A DNA stretch of 64,000 nt from Streptomyces cyaneofuscatus (GCF_000718135.1 NZ_JOEM01000003.1:62001-126000); one strand, 5' to 3'. Shown: positions 17,900-25,633, numbered from the stretch's first letter. The notes: a model not told the origin generated them from the letters alone. Numbers and translations are program-made.

Positions 17900-17906
17900 C
17901 ACCTGA

Positions 17907-17950
17907 TGTGCACTCGGCAGGATTCGAACCTGCAACCTTCTGATCCGTAG
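17907..17950. repeat. att copy B (left end of AICE 1)
   Basis: Identical over 44 bases to the intact tRNA-Arg 3' half at 28543-28586. It shares with copy A the flanking CCTGA before and CTCTA after the core, whereas copy C has CCTGC and TCAGA. Copies A and B are therefore closer to each other than to the tRNA copy. Confidence 0.85.
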
Positions 17951-18032
17951 CTCTACGTGAAACGGTTGCTGGTGGTCATATCGGCCGCGGTACGGCCGTG
18001 CGGAGGCTCGGTTGGGCAGGGCCGGTCGTTGT

Positions 18033-18058
18033 GGTTGCTGTATTTCGCTGCTGTACGG
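18033..18058 (+). repeat. 26-bp terminal direct repeat, left copy
   Basis: Twenty-five of 26 bases match 28470-28495 in the same orientation. The only difference is TAT against TAC in the middle. Inside it, GCTGTA-like heptamers are repeated. The position about 80-120 bp inside each att suggests arm-type binding sites for the tyrosine recombinase or Xis. Confidence 0.7.
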
Positions 18059-18082
18059 CAGACCCTTCACTACCCTTCAAGT

Positions 18083-18682
18083 GTGCCTACAACGTCTGAT
18101 GATGTGCAGCGACTGCTAGCCGAACCTGAGGGTCAGCATCTGGAGTTCAAGATCGGTAATGCCGAGCCGCGAGTGATCGCTCAGAACATCACTGCCTTCG
18201 CCAACTCGGGTGGCGGCACGATCGTCTTCGGTGTCAGGGAGGACAAGCCGGCGCCAGACCGCCTCATGGGCATTGATGAAGCCCGGTTTGCCCACGCGAT
18301 GCGTCGAGCCATGCAGATGGTTACCCCAGCCCCCAGCGTCACGACCGAGGTCGTCAACGTCGACGGTAAGTCTTTCGGCGTGGTCAAGGTGGAGGCGCTG
18401 CCTGGCAGCCTCGTCCAGGCGGCGGGGCAGTCGTTCTTTCGCGAAGGTGAGCGCAACTCGCGAGCTACTACCGAGCGGATCATGCGAAGCCTGCCTGTGC
18501 AACCTAAAGACCCCGAGGTGCTGAAGGAGGTGCAAGGGCTAGCAGCGGCGCTTGCATCGCAAACAAGCGTTATCCAGGAACTTCGGGAGGCGCAGAGCTG
18601 GAAAGCACAGATCCCGCTGATTATCATTAATGGCGTAATTGGTGCCATTTTGGGCGTTCTTGTGACAATGCTCCTTACCTGA
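18083..18682 (+). CDS. AlbA_2/Schlafen-like nucleic-acid-binding protein with C-terminal membrane anchor
   Basis: A 199-aa protein from the GTG at 18083 (VPTTSDDVQRLL). Longer upstream starts read through the 26-bp repeat and lack family resemblance. Residues about 8-130 match the AlbA_2/divergent-AAA pattern: E-x-LEFK near the start, ITAFANSGGGTIVFGV, a central VVNVDGKSFGVVKV and SFFREGERN. The C-terminal 20 residues are a hydrophobic anchor (IPLIIINGVIGAILGVLVTMLL). AlbA_2 proteins include transcription regulators and Schlafen-type RNases. The anchor would tether such an activity to the membrane. It is the only cargo-like gene at the left end of AICE 1. Confidence 0.7.
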   Translation: MPTTSDDVQRLLAEPEGQHLEFKIGNAEPRVIAQNITAFANSGGGTIVFGVREDKPAPDRLMGIDEARFAHAMRRAMQMVTPAPSVTTEVVNVDGKSFGVVKVEALPGSLVQAAGQSFFREGERNSRATTERIMRSLPVQPKDPEVLKEVQGLAAALASQTSVIQELREAQSWKAQIPLIIINGVIGAILGVLVTMLLT

Positions 18683-18714
18683 CCCGATAAGGCCAGTGAC
18701 GAGTTGGGCGACTG

Positions 18715-18755
18715 GCGCGGGGCACCACCCATCATTTGAGGGTGGAGCCCCGCGC
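18715..18755. terminator. Bidirectional hairpin between convergent genes
   Basis: Arms GCGCGGGGC...CACCC (18715-18730) and GGGTG...GCCCCGCGC (18740-18755) surround an ATCATTTGA loop, with small bulges. It lies between the AlbA_2-like gene and the convergent gene at 18969. The rest of the gap to 18968 shows nothing further. Confidence 0.6.
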
Positions 18756-18968
18756 GGTACACATTCGAGCCCCATCCTTATCAGGTCGGTTGGGCTTCCG
18801 GACGCCCCCCTGATCGGCAGCTGAGATTGCCAGGTGGGCGAGCCACTTGTGTTCGTTGACGCCCGCCCCAAGTCGCTGGCGTTGGTGTCAGGCGGTGATG
18901 TCAGCCCGTCGCGCCCGCCGACAAAGTGCTAGCGCACTCTGAACGCCTTGGATTGGCTGCGACCGAGG

Positions 18969-19421
18969 TCACATCTTGGGCACTTCCTTCGAAAGCGTCT
19001 CACCGTGTCCTAGCTTGATCACCACGGTCACCTCGGAAGCCTCCGCCTCGATAGGTGAGGCGTCAATGGTCCAGTAGAGCTGGGAATGGCCCCCGATCCT
19101 GCACGGTAGGGCCGGGCCTGCTTCGTCATCAGCGCCCAGGCGAGCGTGGTTGCCATTCAACATGGTGCGTTCTGAGTAGATCCAGATGGACGCAACTTCG
19201 GTGTCTTCTCTTCCAGTGTTGCTGAGCGACACACAGACAGCTCGTGCACGTCCTTCAGGACGAGCAAGGTGGTCCGTAAAGACGGCATGTAGGGCAACAT
19301 TTGGTCTCGCTCGCTGCGACTCACGCTTAGCGAGGCGGGTCTGAGACAGGCTGATCATTACAGCAGCGACCGCGACCACCAGGCTGGCAATAGACAGGAT
19401 CAGGGACGTCATGCCAGGCAT
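18969..19421 (-). CDS. N-terminally anchored small protein of AICE 1
   Basis: A 150-aa protein. From the ATG at 19421 (or 19412, MTSLIL) the first 23 residues form one membrane helix (SLILSIASLVVAVAAVMISL). A basic segment follows (TRLAKRESQRARP), then a beta-rich domain (VCVSLSNTGREDTEVASIWIYS, IGGHSQLYWTIDASP) like those of phage or plasmid proteins annotated only as hypothetical. A gene of similar size and design stands near the outer end of AICE 2 (45217), without obvious sequence identity. No function assigned. Confidence 0.6.
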   Translation of the reverse strand: MPGMTSLILSIASLVVAVAAVMISLSQTRLAKRESQRARPNVALHAVFTDHLARPEGRARAVCVSLSNTGREDTEVASIWIYSERTMLNGNHARLGADDEAGPALPCRIGGHSQLYWTIDASPIEAEASEVTVVIKLGHGETLSKEVPKM

Positions 19422-19496
19422 CCTGGCAGGTGCGAGGGGCCTGTTGGGAGACAAGGAACAAGTTGGATTCCTCCCCTCCAGCCCACCACTCACCGC

Positions 19497-19648
19497 GGCT
19501 CCCATCCCGTCCGCCTTCGACCCACACACCGTGGAGCGGTCGTGGTTCAGGGCGTCAAGGTGGAGCGCGCCACTGTACGAACGACCTTGACGCCCTGGGC
19601 CGCGACTGCTCGGCTCTGCCTGGGTCGAAGGTGGTCGGGATGGGAGCC
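19497..19648. repeat. Large imperfect palindrome, 65-bp arms
   Basis: Arm 19497-19561 is complementary over most of its length to 19584-19648. The outer 13 bases (GGCTCCCATCCCG), the CCTTCGACCC block and the inner GGGCGTCAAGGT match exactly. The loop is 22 bases. No plausible reading frame crosses it, and the 498-bp gap 19422-19919 holds only this structure and the conserved box at 19815. Large hairpins mark single-strand origins or cis-acting transfer loci in Streptomyces plasmids, so this is a candidate clt/sti or origin. Confidence 0.75.
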
Positions 19649-19814
19649 CCACGACGCTCGCCCCGCTCCGGCCGGCACTCGCGAACGGTGCCCCGTCCAT
19701 CCCGGAGTCTGAGCGCCCCCGCCGGAGGCATCCTCTTGAAGCCGCGGGCTTGGTTCTCGTCTCATGCCCCACGGGCCTATCCACTGCGGGCGCGCGTCGG
19801 CGGCGGCAGCGCCG

Positions 19815-19908
19815 AGCGGGCCGAAGGCAGGAGCGCGGGCGCAGCCAGAGCCGGGAAGCGCGCCCGGCGGAGCGGAGCGCAGCCGGGTGCCTTGATGAGG
19901 TAGAGAAA
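19815..19908. other. Non-coding box shared by both AICEs
   Basis: Two sub-blocks here recur in AICE 2 on the other strand. AGCGGGCCGAAGGCAGGAGC at 19815-19834 (one further G matches) corresponds to the complement of 53681-53701. GCCTTGATGAGGTAGAGAAA at 19889-19908 corresponds to the complement of 53613-53632 with one mismatch. Between them both copies have a GGAGCGGAGCG-like stretch. Non-coding conservation between two otherwise divergent elements, next to a palindrome in both, points to a protein-recognised cis site. Confidence 0.7.
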
Positions 19909-19919
19909 CCTGTAACAAC

Positions 19920-21161
19920 TCAGGGTCGCGCGTCTGCCCGGTCGGCAAGCTCCCTCAGTTCCGGGGGTGCTGTGCGCCCGGCGAAAAGGAGGAGTTCCCG
20001 GATTGTGTCCCTGGCGGCGACGTGGGTGTGGATCAGGTCAGGGGACAGTTCCTCGGCAGCCAGCAACGATCCCATGGCTTCACCGACTTGGCGTCGCTGC
20101 GCATAGGCTCGACCAAGGTCCATGCTGAGTCGGGCTCGGCGCTCCAGGGAGAGGGCGGATGTATCCAGCTCGGTGCCGACTTCAATAGCTTCGCCGGCAT
20201 CTCCCAGCTCGACTGCGATCGAGACGGCTTGGATCTCGACGTTGGTCGGACCGAACTCCAAGTTGAAGTCGTTTCGGTCCTCCCCCAGCCTCCCTGCGAC
20301 CTCCCGCGCTCTCTTCATCTCCTGTCGCGCCCGAGGCCGGTCGCCCGCTCGCGCATGGATGAGCGCTAGCGCCAAGTGCAGCGCACCAATTACTGACAGT
20401 GCTTCGGGGTCGACTGCGGCTCGTTCGTAGTGCCGCTCCAGGGCGTTCAGGGCTGTGGTCGCGGAGTGCTCAGCCTGATCGAGGTGCTTAAGACGCACGA
20501 AGGCTTGAGACAGACGAAAGACGCTGGCGAAGACATCCAGAGTGTTACCTGACTGCTCTGCGGCCCGAATGGCACGATCAGCCGCCACCCACGCGGCATC
20601 TGCCTCGTCCTGCCGTACGAAGGCTGAGGCAAGAGCTTGGTAGGTCCGGCTGAGCAGACCCCAGAGCCTTCCCTGCTCATTGGGCGGAGCCGTTCGCGCC
20701 GCGCGCTCAATTCGGGGCACCAGTGGCCCTAGCAAGGAGCTCAGCTCCGCGAACTCGTTGGCGTGGGTCAACTCCCACACCCGATCTACCGCACGTTGGA
20801 TTTCCTCCACGTTGGCGGGGCTAGGTTCGGTCGTATCGAGAATGACCTCTGGGACAGCGTGCCCCGAGATGACCAGTCTGGCTTGGTCCAGATCGTTGGG
20901 AAGCTCAACGGTTGGTTCTTCCGCTGGCTCCTGCGCCGGTGCGTCGGCCCGCAACTCCTGGACCGAGACACCAAGGCCGTCCGCCAGCAGGCGCAGTACG
21001 TCCAAGCGATTGACGGGCTGGATGCCCCGCTCAACCTGAGAGAGCCAACTCGCGGTACGCCCGATCTCGGCTGCCAACTGCTTCTGGGTTAGGCCGCGCT
21101 CCTCGCGAAGGCCGGCGACCCGAGCTCCGAAAGCACGACGTTCTTCTGGTGTCACTTCCAC
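19920..21161 (-). CDS. XRE-family regulator with TPR sensor domain
   Basis: A 413-aa protein. The N-terminal HTH (residues about 10-66) reads RVAGLREERGLTQKQLAAEIGRTASWLSQVERGIQPVNRLDVLRLLADGL. The rest (about 120-400) is a helical array of TPR-like repeats (RTYQALASAFVRQDEADAAWVAADRAIRAAE and similar). The layout resembles peptide- or autoinducer-responsive regulators. It starts with GTG at 21161, inside the end of the ABM gene, so the two are co-translated. It occupies the place that the GntR regulator fills in AICE 2, so it probably controls the rightward transfer operon starting at 21623. Confidence 0.82.
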   Translation of the reverse strand: MEVTPEERRAFGARVAGLREERGLTQKQLAAEIGRTASWLSQVERGIQPVNRLDVLRLLADGLGVSVQELRADAPAQEPAEEPTVELPNDLDQARLVISGHAVPEVILDTTEPSPANVEEIQRAVDRVWELTHANEFAELSSLLGPLVPRIERAARTAPPNEQGRLWGLLSRTYQALASAFVRQDEADAAWVAADRAIRAAEQSGNTLDVFASVFRLSQAFVRLKHLDQAEHSATTALNALERHYERAAVDPEALSVIGALHLALALIHARAGDRPRARQEMKRAREVAGRLGEDRNDFNLEFGPTNVEIQAVSIAVELGDAGEAIEVGTELDTSALSLERRARLSMDLGRAYAQRRQVGEAMGSLLAAEELSPDLIHTHVAARDTIRELLLFAGRTAPPELRELADRADARP

Positions 21162-21469
21162 ACCCCGGCAGCGCCTTGACTCTGCACAAAGGTGACCTCG
21201 AAGTCAGCCACGTACTTTCCCCGCTCCGCCAGGAAGTGACGGGTGTGCGCCTGCTGCTCGTGCCGATCGAACGCCGCACGGTCGGCGTACAGCTCGTAGA
21301 AGAGTCGGGAGTTGGGCTCATCCGCCACGGTGTGGACGACGTACGAGAGGGTGCCGGGCTCGTGGGCTCGGATGCCTTGCAGCGTCTCCTGCACCAGAGA
21401 GTCGAAGGCTTCCGCCGCCTCTGCGTCGCGCAGGTTGAACCGGACGATCAGGCCGAAACCGCTGGTCAT
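21152..21469 (-). CDS. Antibiotic-biosynthesis-monooxygenase (ABM) domain protein
   Basis: A 105-aa single-domain ferredoxin-like protein (VRFNLRDAEAAEAFDSLVQETLQGIRAHEPGTLSYVVH...SRLFYELYADRAAFDRHEQQAHTRHF). The ABM signature E-P-G-x-L-x-Y and the conserved H near the end are present. Members include heme- or quinol-modifying monooxygenases and many uncharacterised proteins. Its stop overlaps the GTG of the XRE-TPR regulator by ten bases, so it is first in a two-gene control operon. A small-molecule sensing role alongside the regulator is possible but unproven. Confidence 0.75.
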   Translation of the reverse strand: MTSGFGLIVRFNLRDAEAAEAFDSLVQETLQGIRAHEPGTLSYVVHTVADEPNSRLFYELYADRAAFDRHEQQAHTRHFLAERGKYVADFEVTFVQSQGAAGVWK

Positions 21470-21497
21470 GTGGTCCTCCTTAGGGTGTCGCTCCCAG

Positions 21498-21548
21498 AGT
21501 CGCAGAGATACAGCATCACTGCTACTCGCAGAACTTCTTGACTCGCAG
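21498..21548. promoter_or_regulatory. Repeated TCGCAG sites between regulator and transfer operon
   Basis: Three same-strand copies of (A)STCGCAG stand at 21498-21505 (AGTCGCAG), 21524-21531 and 21541-21548 (both ACTCGCAG), in the divergent promoter gap between the ABM gene and the 21623 operon. They are likely recognition half-sites for the XRE-TPR regulator. Confidence 0.5.
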
Positions 21549-21622
21549 TTTTTCTGTGCCTACTCTCATAGAGAAGTTGCGATCCGGCGAACGTCGCTGG
21601 ACCTGACTCAAGGAGTTCCGCT

Positions 21623-21952
21623 ATGCCGTCCTTCAAGATCGACACTTCGTCCGCTGTCGTGTTCGTGGCGACGCCTCCGACGCCGAAGCTCGTGAGCAAG
21701 CAGACGGGCGAGATCGCCATCGACCGTGAGACCGGCGCCCCGCTCGCGACGGTGGGTCTGCTGGTCGCGGACGAGGGGGAGGGGAACCTGTACCAGGTGA
21801 CCGTGCCGAGCACGGGTGTCCCGGAGGGCTTGGCCCCGGGGACGCTGGTGCACGTGGTCGGGCTCAAGGCCCGGGACTGGGAGAACACGTTCAACGGCCA
21901 GACCCGGCACGGCATCAGCTTCCGCGCGGTGGCCATCACGGTGGGTGCCTGA
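21623..21952 (+). CDS. Conserved AICE protein preceding TraB
   Basis: A 109-aa protein, first gene of the rightward operon, ending two bases before traB. It aligns end to end with the AICE 2 protein at 51848-52207: DTSSAVV, RTGEIA, ETGA, the C-terminal WEN-FNGQ-RHGI-FRAVA block. All-beta character with short alternating hydrophobic residues suggests an OB-like fold, possibly nucleic-acid binding, but this is inference. Conservation of position in both elements indicates a role in transfer or its control. Confidence 0.75.
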   Translation: MPSFKIDTSSAVVFVATPPTPKLVSKQTGEIAIDRETGAPLATVGLLVADEGEGNLYQVTVPSTGVPEGLAPGTLVHVVGLKARDWENTFNGQTRHGISFRAVAITVGA

Positions 21953-21954
21953 CC

Positions 21955-23307
21955 ATGTCGGACCTGTCCACGGTGATCCAGGTTGCGGGGGCCTTATCGG
22001 CTGCCGGCGGCCTCGGCTACGCGAAGGCCCGGTCTCCTCGGGTGTTCTGGTCGCTGGTGGGTGCCCCGGTCGCCCGGGTCCGGTTTTCGGTGACGTATCG
22101 GGCGACGATGGATGTGTGCGGGCTGACGGTCCAGCCGTCCCGCCTGCGGGCGTTCATGGTCCGCAACGTGGCCCGCCGGCAGGACGTCCAGCCGGTTCCC
22201 CCGCAGGTCCGCCGGGTCCGCTACTCCTCGACCGGGATGCGGGCGACCCTTCGTCTCCCCGCCGGTCTGGAGCCCGCAGACGTCGCCGCCGCGTGCGAGC
22301 GCCTGCGACACGCCTGGGGTGTCCACTCGGTGCATGTGGTGGAGGTGAAGCCGGGGTTCGTGGAACTGCGCATGACCGGCTACGACGTCCTGCGCCGGGT
22401 GAAGATGCCCCGCCGCCTGCCCCGCAAGCTCACCGGCGGCCCGCTGGTCGTCCCGGTCGCCCTGCGGGAGGACGGCACCGCCTTCGTCCGGGACTACCAG
22501 AAGATCCCGCACGCCCTGACGGTCGGTGCGAACCAGTCGGGCAAGTCGATGTATCAGCGCAACCTCATCTCCGGTCTCGCGAAGCTCCCGGTCGGCCTGG
22601 TCGGGATCGACTGCAAGCGAGGTGTCGAACAGCGCGGCTACGCGCCCCGCCTCTCCGCCCTGGCCATCACCCCCGATGAGGCGGACGGTCTCCTGGAAGC
22701 CCTCGTTGGAGAGATGGAGGACCGTTTCGACCTCCTCAGCTCGCATGGTGTCCCGGACATGTGGGACCTTCCCGCGAAGCTGCGGCCGGTGCCGCTGGTG
22801 GTCCTGGTCGATGAGGTCGCGGAACTCTTCCTCGTGGCCGCGAAGAAGGACGAGGAGCGGCGGGACCGGATGGTGATGCGGATGATCCGGCTCGCTCAGA
22901 TGGCCCGCGCGGTCGGGATCTTCCTGGAGGTCTGCGGGCAGCGCTTCGGCTCCGACCTCGGCAAGGGCGCAACCGCCCTGCGCGCTCAGCTCACCGGGCG
23001 TGTGGTGCACCGGGTCAACGACAAGCAGACCGCCGAAATGGCCCTCGGGGACATCGCCCCCGAAGCGGTCTTCGCCGCCACCACCATCGCCCCCGACCGC
23101 CCCGGCGTCGCCGTGGCCGGGGACTCCTCCGGCGGCTGGTCCCGCATCCGCACCCCCGCCATGACCCCCGCCCAAGCCGTCGCGGTCTGCCACGAGTACG
23201 CGCACCTCACCCCGCACCTCACCGCCCTGGCCCCCTACCGGCCCGCCGTTTCGGCCGCGCCGGCCCCGGGCTCGCCGCTCCTCAAGCCCTGCCCGGCAAC
23301 CAGCTAA
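21955..23307 (+). CDS. traB: TraB-type FtsK/SpoIIIE DNA translocase
   Basis: A 450-aa conjugative translocase that pumps double-stranded plasmid DNA between mycelial cells. Walker A is GANQSGKS at residues 191-198. Walker B is VVLVDEVAEL (Asp286-Glu287). The FtsK-type ICGQRFGSDLGKG motif and the TGRVVHRVNDKQTAEMALGD sensor region follow. The N-terminal part has one hydrophobic stretch only. The AICE 2 protein (50493-51845) is also 450 aa and collinear. The usual C-terminal winged helix that recognises clt repeats is not obvious, and the tail is Pro/Ala-rich. Confidence 0.9.
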   Translation: MSDLSTVIQVAGALSAAGGLGYAKARSPRVFWSLVGAPVARVRFSVTYRATMDVCGLTVQPSRLRAFMVRNVARRQDVQPVPPQVRRVRYSSTGMRATLRLPAGLEPADVAAACERLRHAWGVHSVHVVEVKPGFVELRMTGYDVLRRVKMPRRLPRKLTGGPLVVPVALREDGTAFVRDYQKIPHALTVGANQSGKSMYQRNLISGLAKLPVGLVGIDCKRGVEQRGYAPRLSALAITPDEADGLLEALVGEMEDRFDLLSSHGVPDMWDLPAKLRPVPLVVLVDEVAELFLVAAKKDEERRDRMVMRMIRLAQMARAVGIFLEVCGQRFGSDLGKGATALRAQLTGRVVHRVNDKQTAEMALGDIAPEAVFAATTIAPDRPGVAVAGDSSGGWSRIRTPAMTPAQAVAVCHEYAHLTPHLTALAPYRPAVSAAPAPGSPLLKPCPATS

Positions 23308-23394
23308 CTCCCCACCCCGCAAAACCGGTTGGCGTGACCGTCTCGCGTCAGGTCCCTACCCCGCCCGTGCCCGGAACCGGAAGGAACCCCCGCC

Positions 23395-23595
23395 ATGGCC
23401 ACCCGACGGACCACCACCAAACCCCCGGCCCCCGCTCCCGCCCCGGTCGAACCGGCCCCGTGTCAGCCGTGCGGCGGGACCGGGAACGTCGCGATCACCG
23501 TCCGCGTCGGCCGCAAGCGCCGCTCGGTCGGCCAGCAGGACGGCCTCTGCCTCAACTGCCTCGGCGAAGGCACCGACCCCGGCCTCGACGCCTGA
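23395..23595 (+). CDS. Small CxxC zinc-binding protein
   Basis: A 66-aa protein with a Pro/Ala-rich leader, then CQPCGGTGN and CLNCLGEGTD. These two CxxCxGxG-like units are like half of a DnaJ zinc-finger domain. A sister protein lies at 25243. Probably a structural zinc protein of the transfer operon. Confidence 0.7.
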   Translation: MATRRTTTKPPAPAPAPVEPAPCQPCGGTGNVAITVRVGRKRRSVGQQDGLCLNCLGEGTDPGLDA

Positions 23596-23677
23596 CCACC
23601 CCTCCTCGCCCCGGTGCCCGGCGGCGGACCCGCTCCCCGCCCGGCACCGGCCACCCCTCGAAAGGAGGTAACCCCCT

Positions 23678-24364
23678 ATGTCCCGCATCCGTATCGACGC
23701 CGTACTCATCCAGGCCGTCATCGCCGGTGCTCTGTCCTTCGCCCACCTGCATGATCTGGCCGCAGCCGCCGGACAGGACGGCTGGAAAGCCTGGGCCTAC
23801 CCCGTCAGCGTTGATCTCCTGCTCGTCGCCGCCTGGCGCCGCATGCGTACCACCGCCGACAACCGCGCAGCCTGGGCCTGGTTCGTCATCGCCCTGGCCG
23901 CCTCGCTCGGCGCGAACGTCGCCACCGCCGGACTCCTCGACCTCGGCGACGTTCCCGCCTGGCTGCGCATCCTCGTCGCCGGATGGCCCGCCCTCGCCTT
24001 CCTCGGCGGCACCCTCCTCGTCCACAGCCCTTCCGCTGTGCCAGAGGCCCCCGAGACCGAGCCCGTACGCGCTGCCGCAGCGCCGGTCGCCCCGGCCCCT
24101 GATCCGGTCCCGGACGTGACGGTGGAACGGGCTCCCGAACCGGCACCCGAACTCCCCCCGGCCCAGGCCGCCGAAATCGCTCCGGTGCCCGCCCCGGCTC
24201 CCACTCAGCCCACGGCCGTTCCGCCGGCGCTGCTCGACCACGCCCGGAAGCTGGCCGACTCCCACCACGCCACCACCGGCAACCGCATCGACTCCGCCAC
24301 CCTGCGCGCCCGCCTCGGCGTCCCCGCACCCCTCGCCGACGCCATCACTGCCCAACTTGCGTAA
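23678..24364 (+). CDS. DUF2637 membrane protein, Spd (spread) protein
   Basis: A 228-aa protein with a conserved N-terminal DUF2637 region of four membrane helices (DAVLIQAVIAGALSFAHLHDLAAAAGQDGWKAWAYPVSVDLLLVAAWRR and following). A Pro/Ala spacer and a C-terminal helical winged-helix-like segment (LLDHARKLADSHHATTG...LRARLGVPAPLADAITAQL) follow. The AICE 2 paralogue is at 49565-50224, with a nearly identical first 60 residues. Spd proteins promote intramycelial spread of the element after transfer, giving larger pocks. AAAGGAGG precedes the ATG. Confidence 0.85.
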   Translation: MSRIRIDAVLIQAVIAGALSFAHLHDLAAAAGQDGWKAWAYPVSVDLLLVAAWRRMRTTADNRAAWAWFVIALAASLGANVATAGLLDLGDVPAWLRILVAGWPALAFLGGTLLVHSPSAVPEAPETEPVRAAAAPVAPAPDPVPDVTVERAPEPAPELPPAQAAEIAPVPAPAPTQPTAVPPALLDHARKLADSHHATTGNRIDSATLRARLGVPAPLADAITAQLA

Positions 24365-24384
24365 TCCGTAAGGAGGTTCATGCC

Positions 24385-24573
24385 ATGCCGCGTCCGAACC
24401 GCTTCACGAACGTGCTCCGCATCGGCCCCGTCCAGGTCGGCACCCACTACGACGGCCGGGGCCGCACCAAGCACGTCGCCGCCTGCACCGCCCCCGGCTG
24501 CGACTTCTCCGCCGACTACTTCAACCGCGCCGCCGCCGAACTCGCCGCCCGCACCCACCGCTGCAACCCCTGA
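24385..24573 (+). CDS. Mobile-element transfer protein (small, Cys-containing)
   Basis: A 62-aa protein with LRIGPVQVGTHYDGRGRTKHVAACTAPGCDFSADY and AARTHRC. It matches the 63-aa product at 49164-49355 (RIGPVQIGTH-D-GRT-HAA-CTA). This family is regularly annotated as mobile element transfer protein in Streptomyces AICEs. AAGGAGG sits eight bases before the ATG at 24385; an out-of-frame ATG at 24380 is closer but unproductive. The molecular role is unknown. The C-x4-C-x-H spacing suggests zinc binding. Confidence 0.78.
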   Translation: MPRPNRFTNVLRIGPVQVGTHYDGRGRTKHVAACTAPGCDFSADYFNRAAAELAARTHRCNP

Positions 24574-24585
24574 CAGGAGGCACCT

Positions 24586-24912
24586 GTGTTCACCCCGAAG
24601 ATTCCGCCCCCGGACACCGCACCCACCCCGGGAACGTCCCTCGTCCCGCCGCTCACCGGCCTCGTGCACCCCCCGGCCTGCACCTGCCACCACACCCCGA
24701 CCGCCCCGGCCCCGGTTCCTCCGCCTGCCCGGCCGGCCGTTCAGCTCACCCCGGGCTCGCTCCTCGTCGCCGCCGCCGGCGGGACCGCCATGGTCCTGAT
24801 AATCGGCACGGTCCTGGTCTCGATGCTCCTGGCCACCGCGATCACCGCCGCCTCGGTCGCGATCTGCGCCGTGGTCCTGCGCTCGCTCCTCAACAACCAG
24901 AAGGGCAACTGA
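24586..24912 (+). CDS. SpdD-like membrane protein
   Basis: A 108-aa protein starting with GTG behind CAGGAGG. It has a Pro-rich N-terminus with a CxCHH motif, then one long or two short membrane segments (LLVAAAGGTAMVLIIGTVLVSMLLATAITAASVAICAVVLRSLL). The hydrophobic half matches the AICE 2 protein at 48657-48968. It probably acts with the DUF2637 protein in spread. Confidence 0.75.
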   Translation: MFTPKIPPPDTAPTPGTSLVPPLTGLVHPPACTCHHTPTAPAPVPPPARPAVQLTPGSLLVAAAGGTAMVLIIGTVLVSMLLATAITAASVAICAVVLRSLLNNQKGN

Positions 24913-24913
24913 C

Positions 24914-25150
24914 ATGGGCTTCTTCAGCCGCAAGAGCAACGACACCGCGACCAACCCCGCCATGACCGAGCTGGGCCGGGAGTTCGCCATCGCCCGCCGC
25001 CACGGCGACCGCAAGACCATGCGCCGCATCGGCCGCGAGTACGACGCCACCGCCACCGGCGAGAAGGACGCCGCCTCGTTCCAGGCCGGTCAGGAGTCCT
25101 ACGACGCCCTGCCCCCGATCAAGACCCCGCGCCGCAACCGCCGACGCTAA
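24914..25150 (+). CDS. Small basic hypothetical protein of the transfer operon
   Basis: A 78-aa protein, highly charged and helical (MTELGREFAIARRHGDRKTMRRIGREYDATATGEKDAASFQAG), ending in a basic PRRNRRR tail. It begins one base after the SpdD-like stop. No counterpart was seen in AICE 2. The basic tail suggests DNA contact. Confidence 0.6.
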   Translation: MGFFSRKSNDTATNPAMTELGREFAIARRHGDRKTMRRIGREYDATATGEKDAASFQAGQESYDALPPIKTPRRNRRR

Positions 25151-25242
25151 CCGGCCCCCGGGGCGGCCTCGGTCGCCAAACTTCCGCCGCCCCGGGCGCC
25201 CACCACTTCCAGATCCAACGGACCCGAAAGGGAGATCCCATC

Positions 25243-25431
25243 ATGCCCCAGCACACCCTGCCCCGGCCGATCTGCGCCCACTGCGACGGCTTCCCCACCG
25301 TCACCATCACCACCGGCCAGACCACCCCCGACGGACAGCGCCAGACCATCACCGCGAACTGCCCCGCCTGCCGCGGCACCGGCCACACCACCACCCCCGC
25401 CGCCCGCGCCCACACCCGGATCGGGACCTGA
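25243..25431 (+). CDS. Small CxxC zinc-binding protein
   Basis: A 62-aa protein with CAHCDGFP and CPACRGTGH, the same two-unit CxxCxGxG design as the gene at 23395. It has a GGGAGATCCC leader region and an AAGGGAG SD upstream. Confidence 0.68.
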   Translation: MPQHTLPRPICAHCDGFPTVTITTGQTTPDGQRQTITANCPACRGTGHTTTPAARAHTRIGT

Positions 25432-25436
25432 GCGCC

Positions 25437-25631
25437 ATGGCCGACCTGACTCCCACCCCGGACCGCCCCGGCCTCCACGTCAGCAAGCCCTCCCCGAACG
25501 CCCCCGCCACCGGCTCGGCCGTGTGCCACTGCGGAGCCTCGGCCACCGCCACCGGTGACAACCAGGTGCGTGCCCTGGTCGAGGGCTACACCGCGAACCA
25601 CGGGTTCGCGCACGGCCGGACGGGGCGCTGA
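25437..25631 (+). CDS. Small protein preceding Rep
   Basis: A 64-aa protein with VCHCGASATATGDNQVRALVEGYTANHG. One CxC pair and a C-terminal His could hold zinc. It ends two bases before the rep ATG, so it is probably co-translated with it. Confidence 0.6.
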   Translation: MADLTPTPDRPGLHVSKPSPNAPATGSAVCHCGASATATGDNQVRALVEGYTANHGFAHGRTGR

Positions 25632-25633
25632 CC

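Larger units (their letters stand above)
17138..17906. mobile_element. Relic of an older integrative element between att copies A and B
   Basis: Two attachment copies only 769 bp apart enclose a small membrane-protein gene and a truncated regulator. No integrase, rep or tra remains. The simplest reading is an earlier element in the same tRNA that lost its body by deletion, leaving a fragment to which the present AICE was added in tandem. Confidence 0.6.

Noticed and set aside
19430..19903. A 157-aa plus-strand reading frame across the palindrome
   Set aside because: It runs through the inverted repeat and the conserved non-coding box, with Ser/Arg/Pro composition and no SD. Treated as non-coding.
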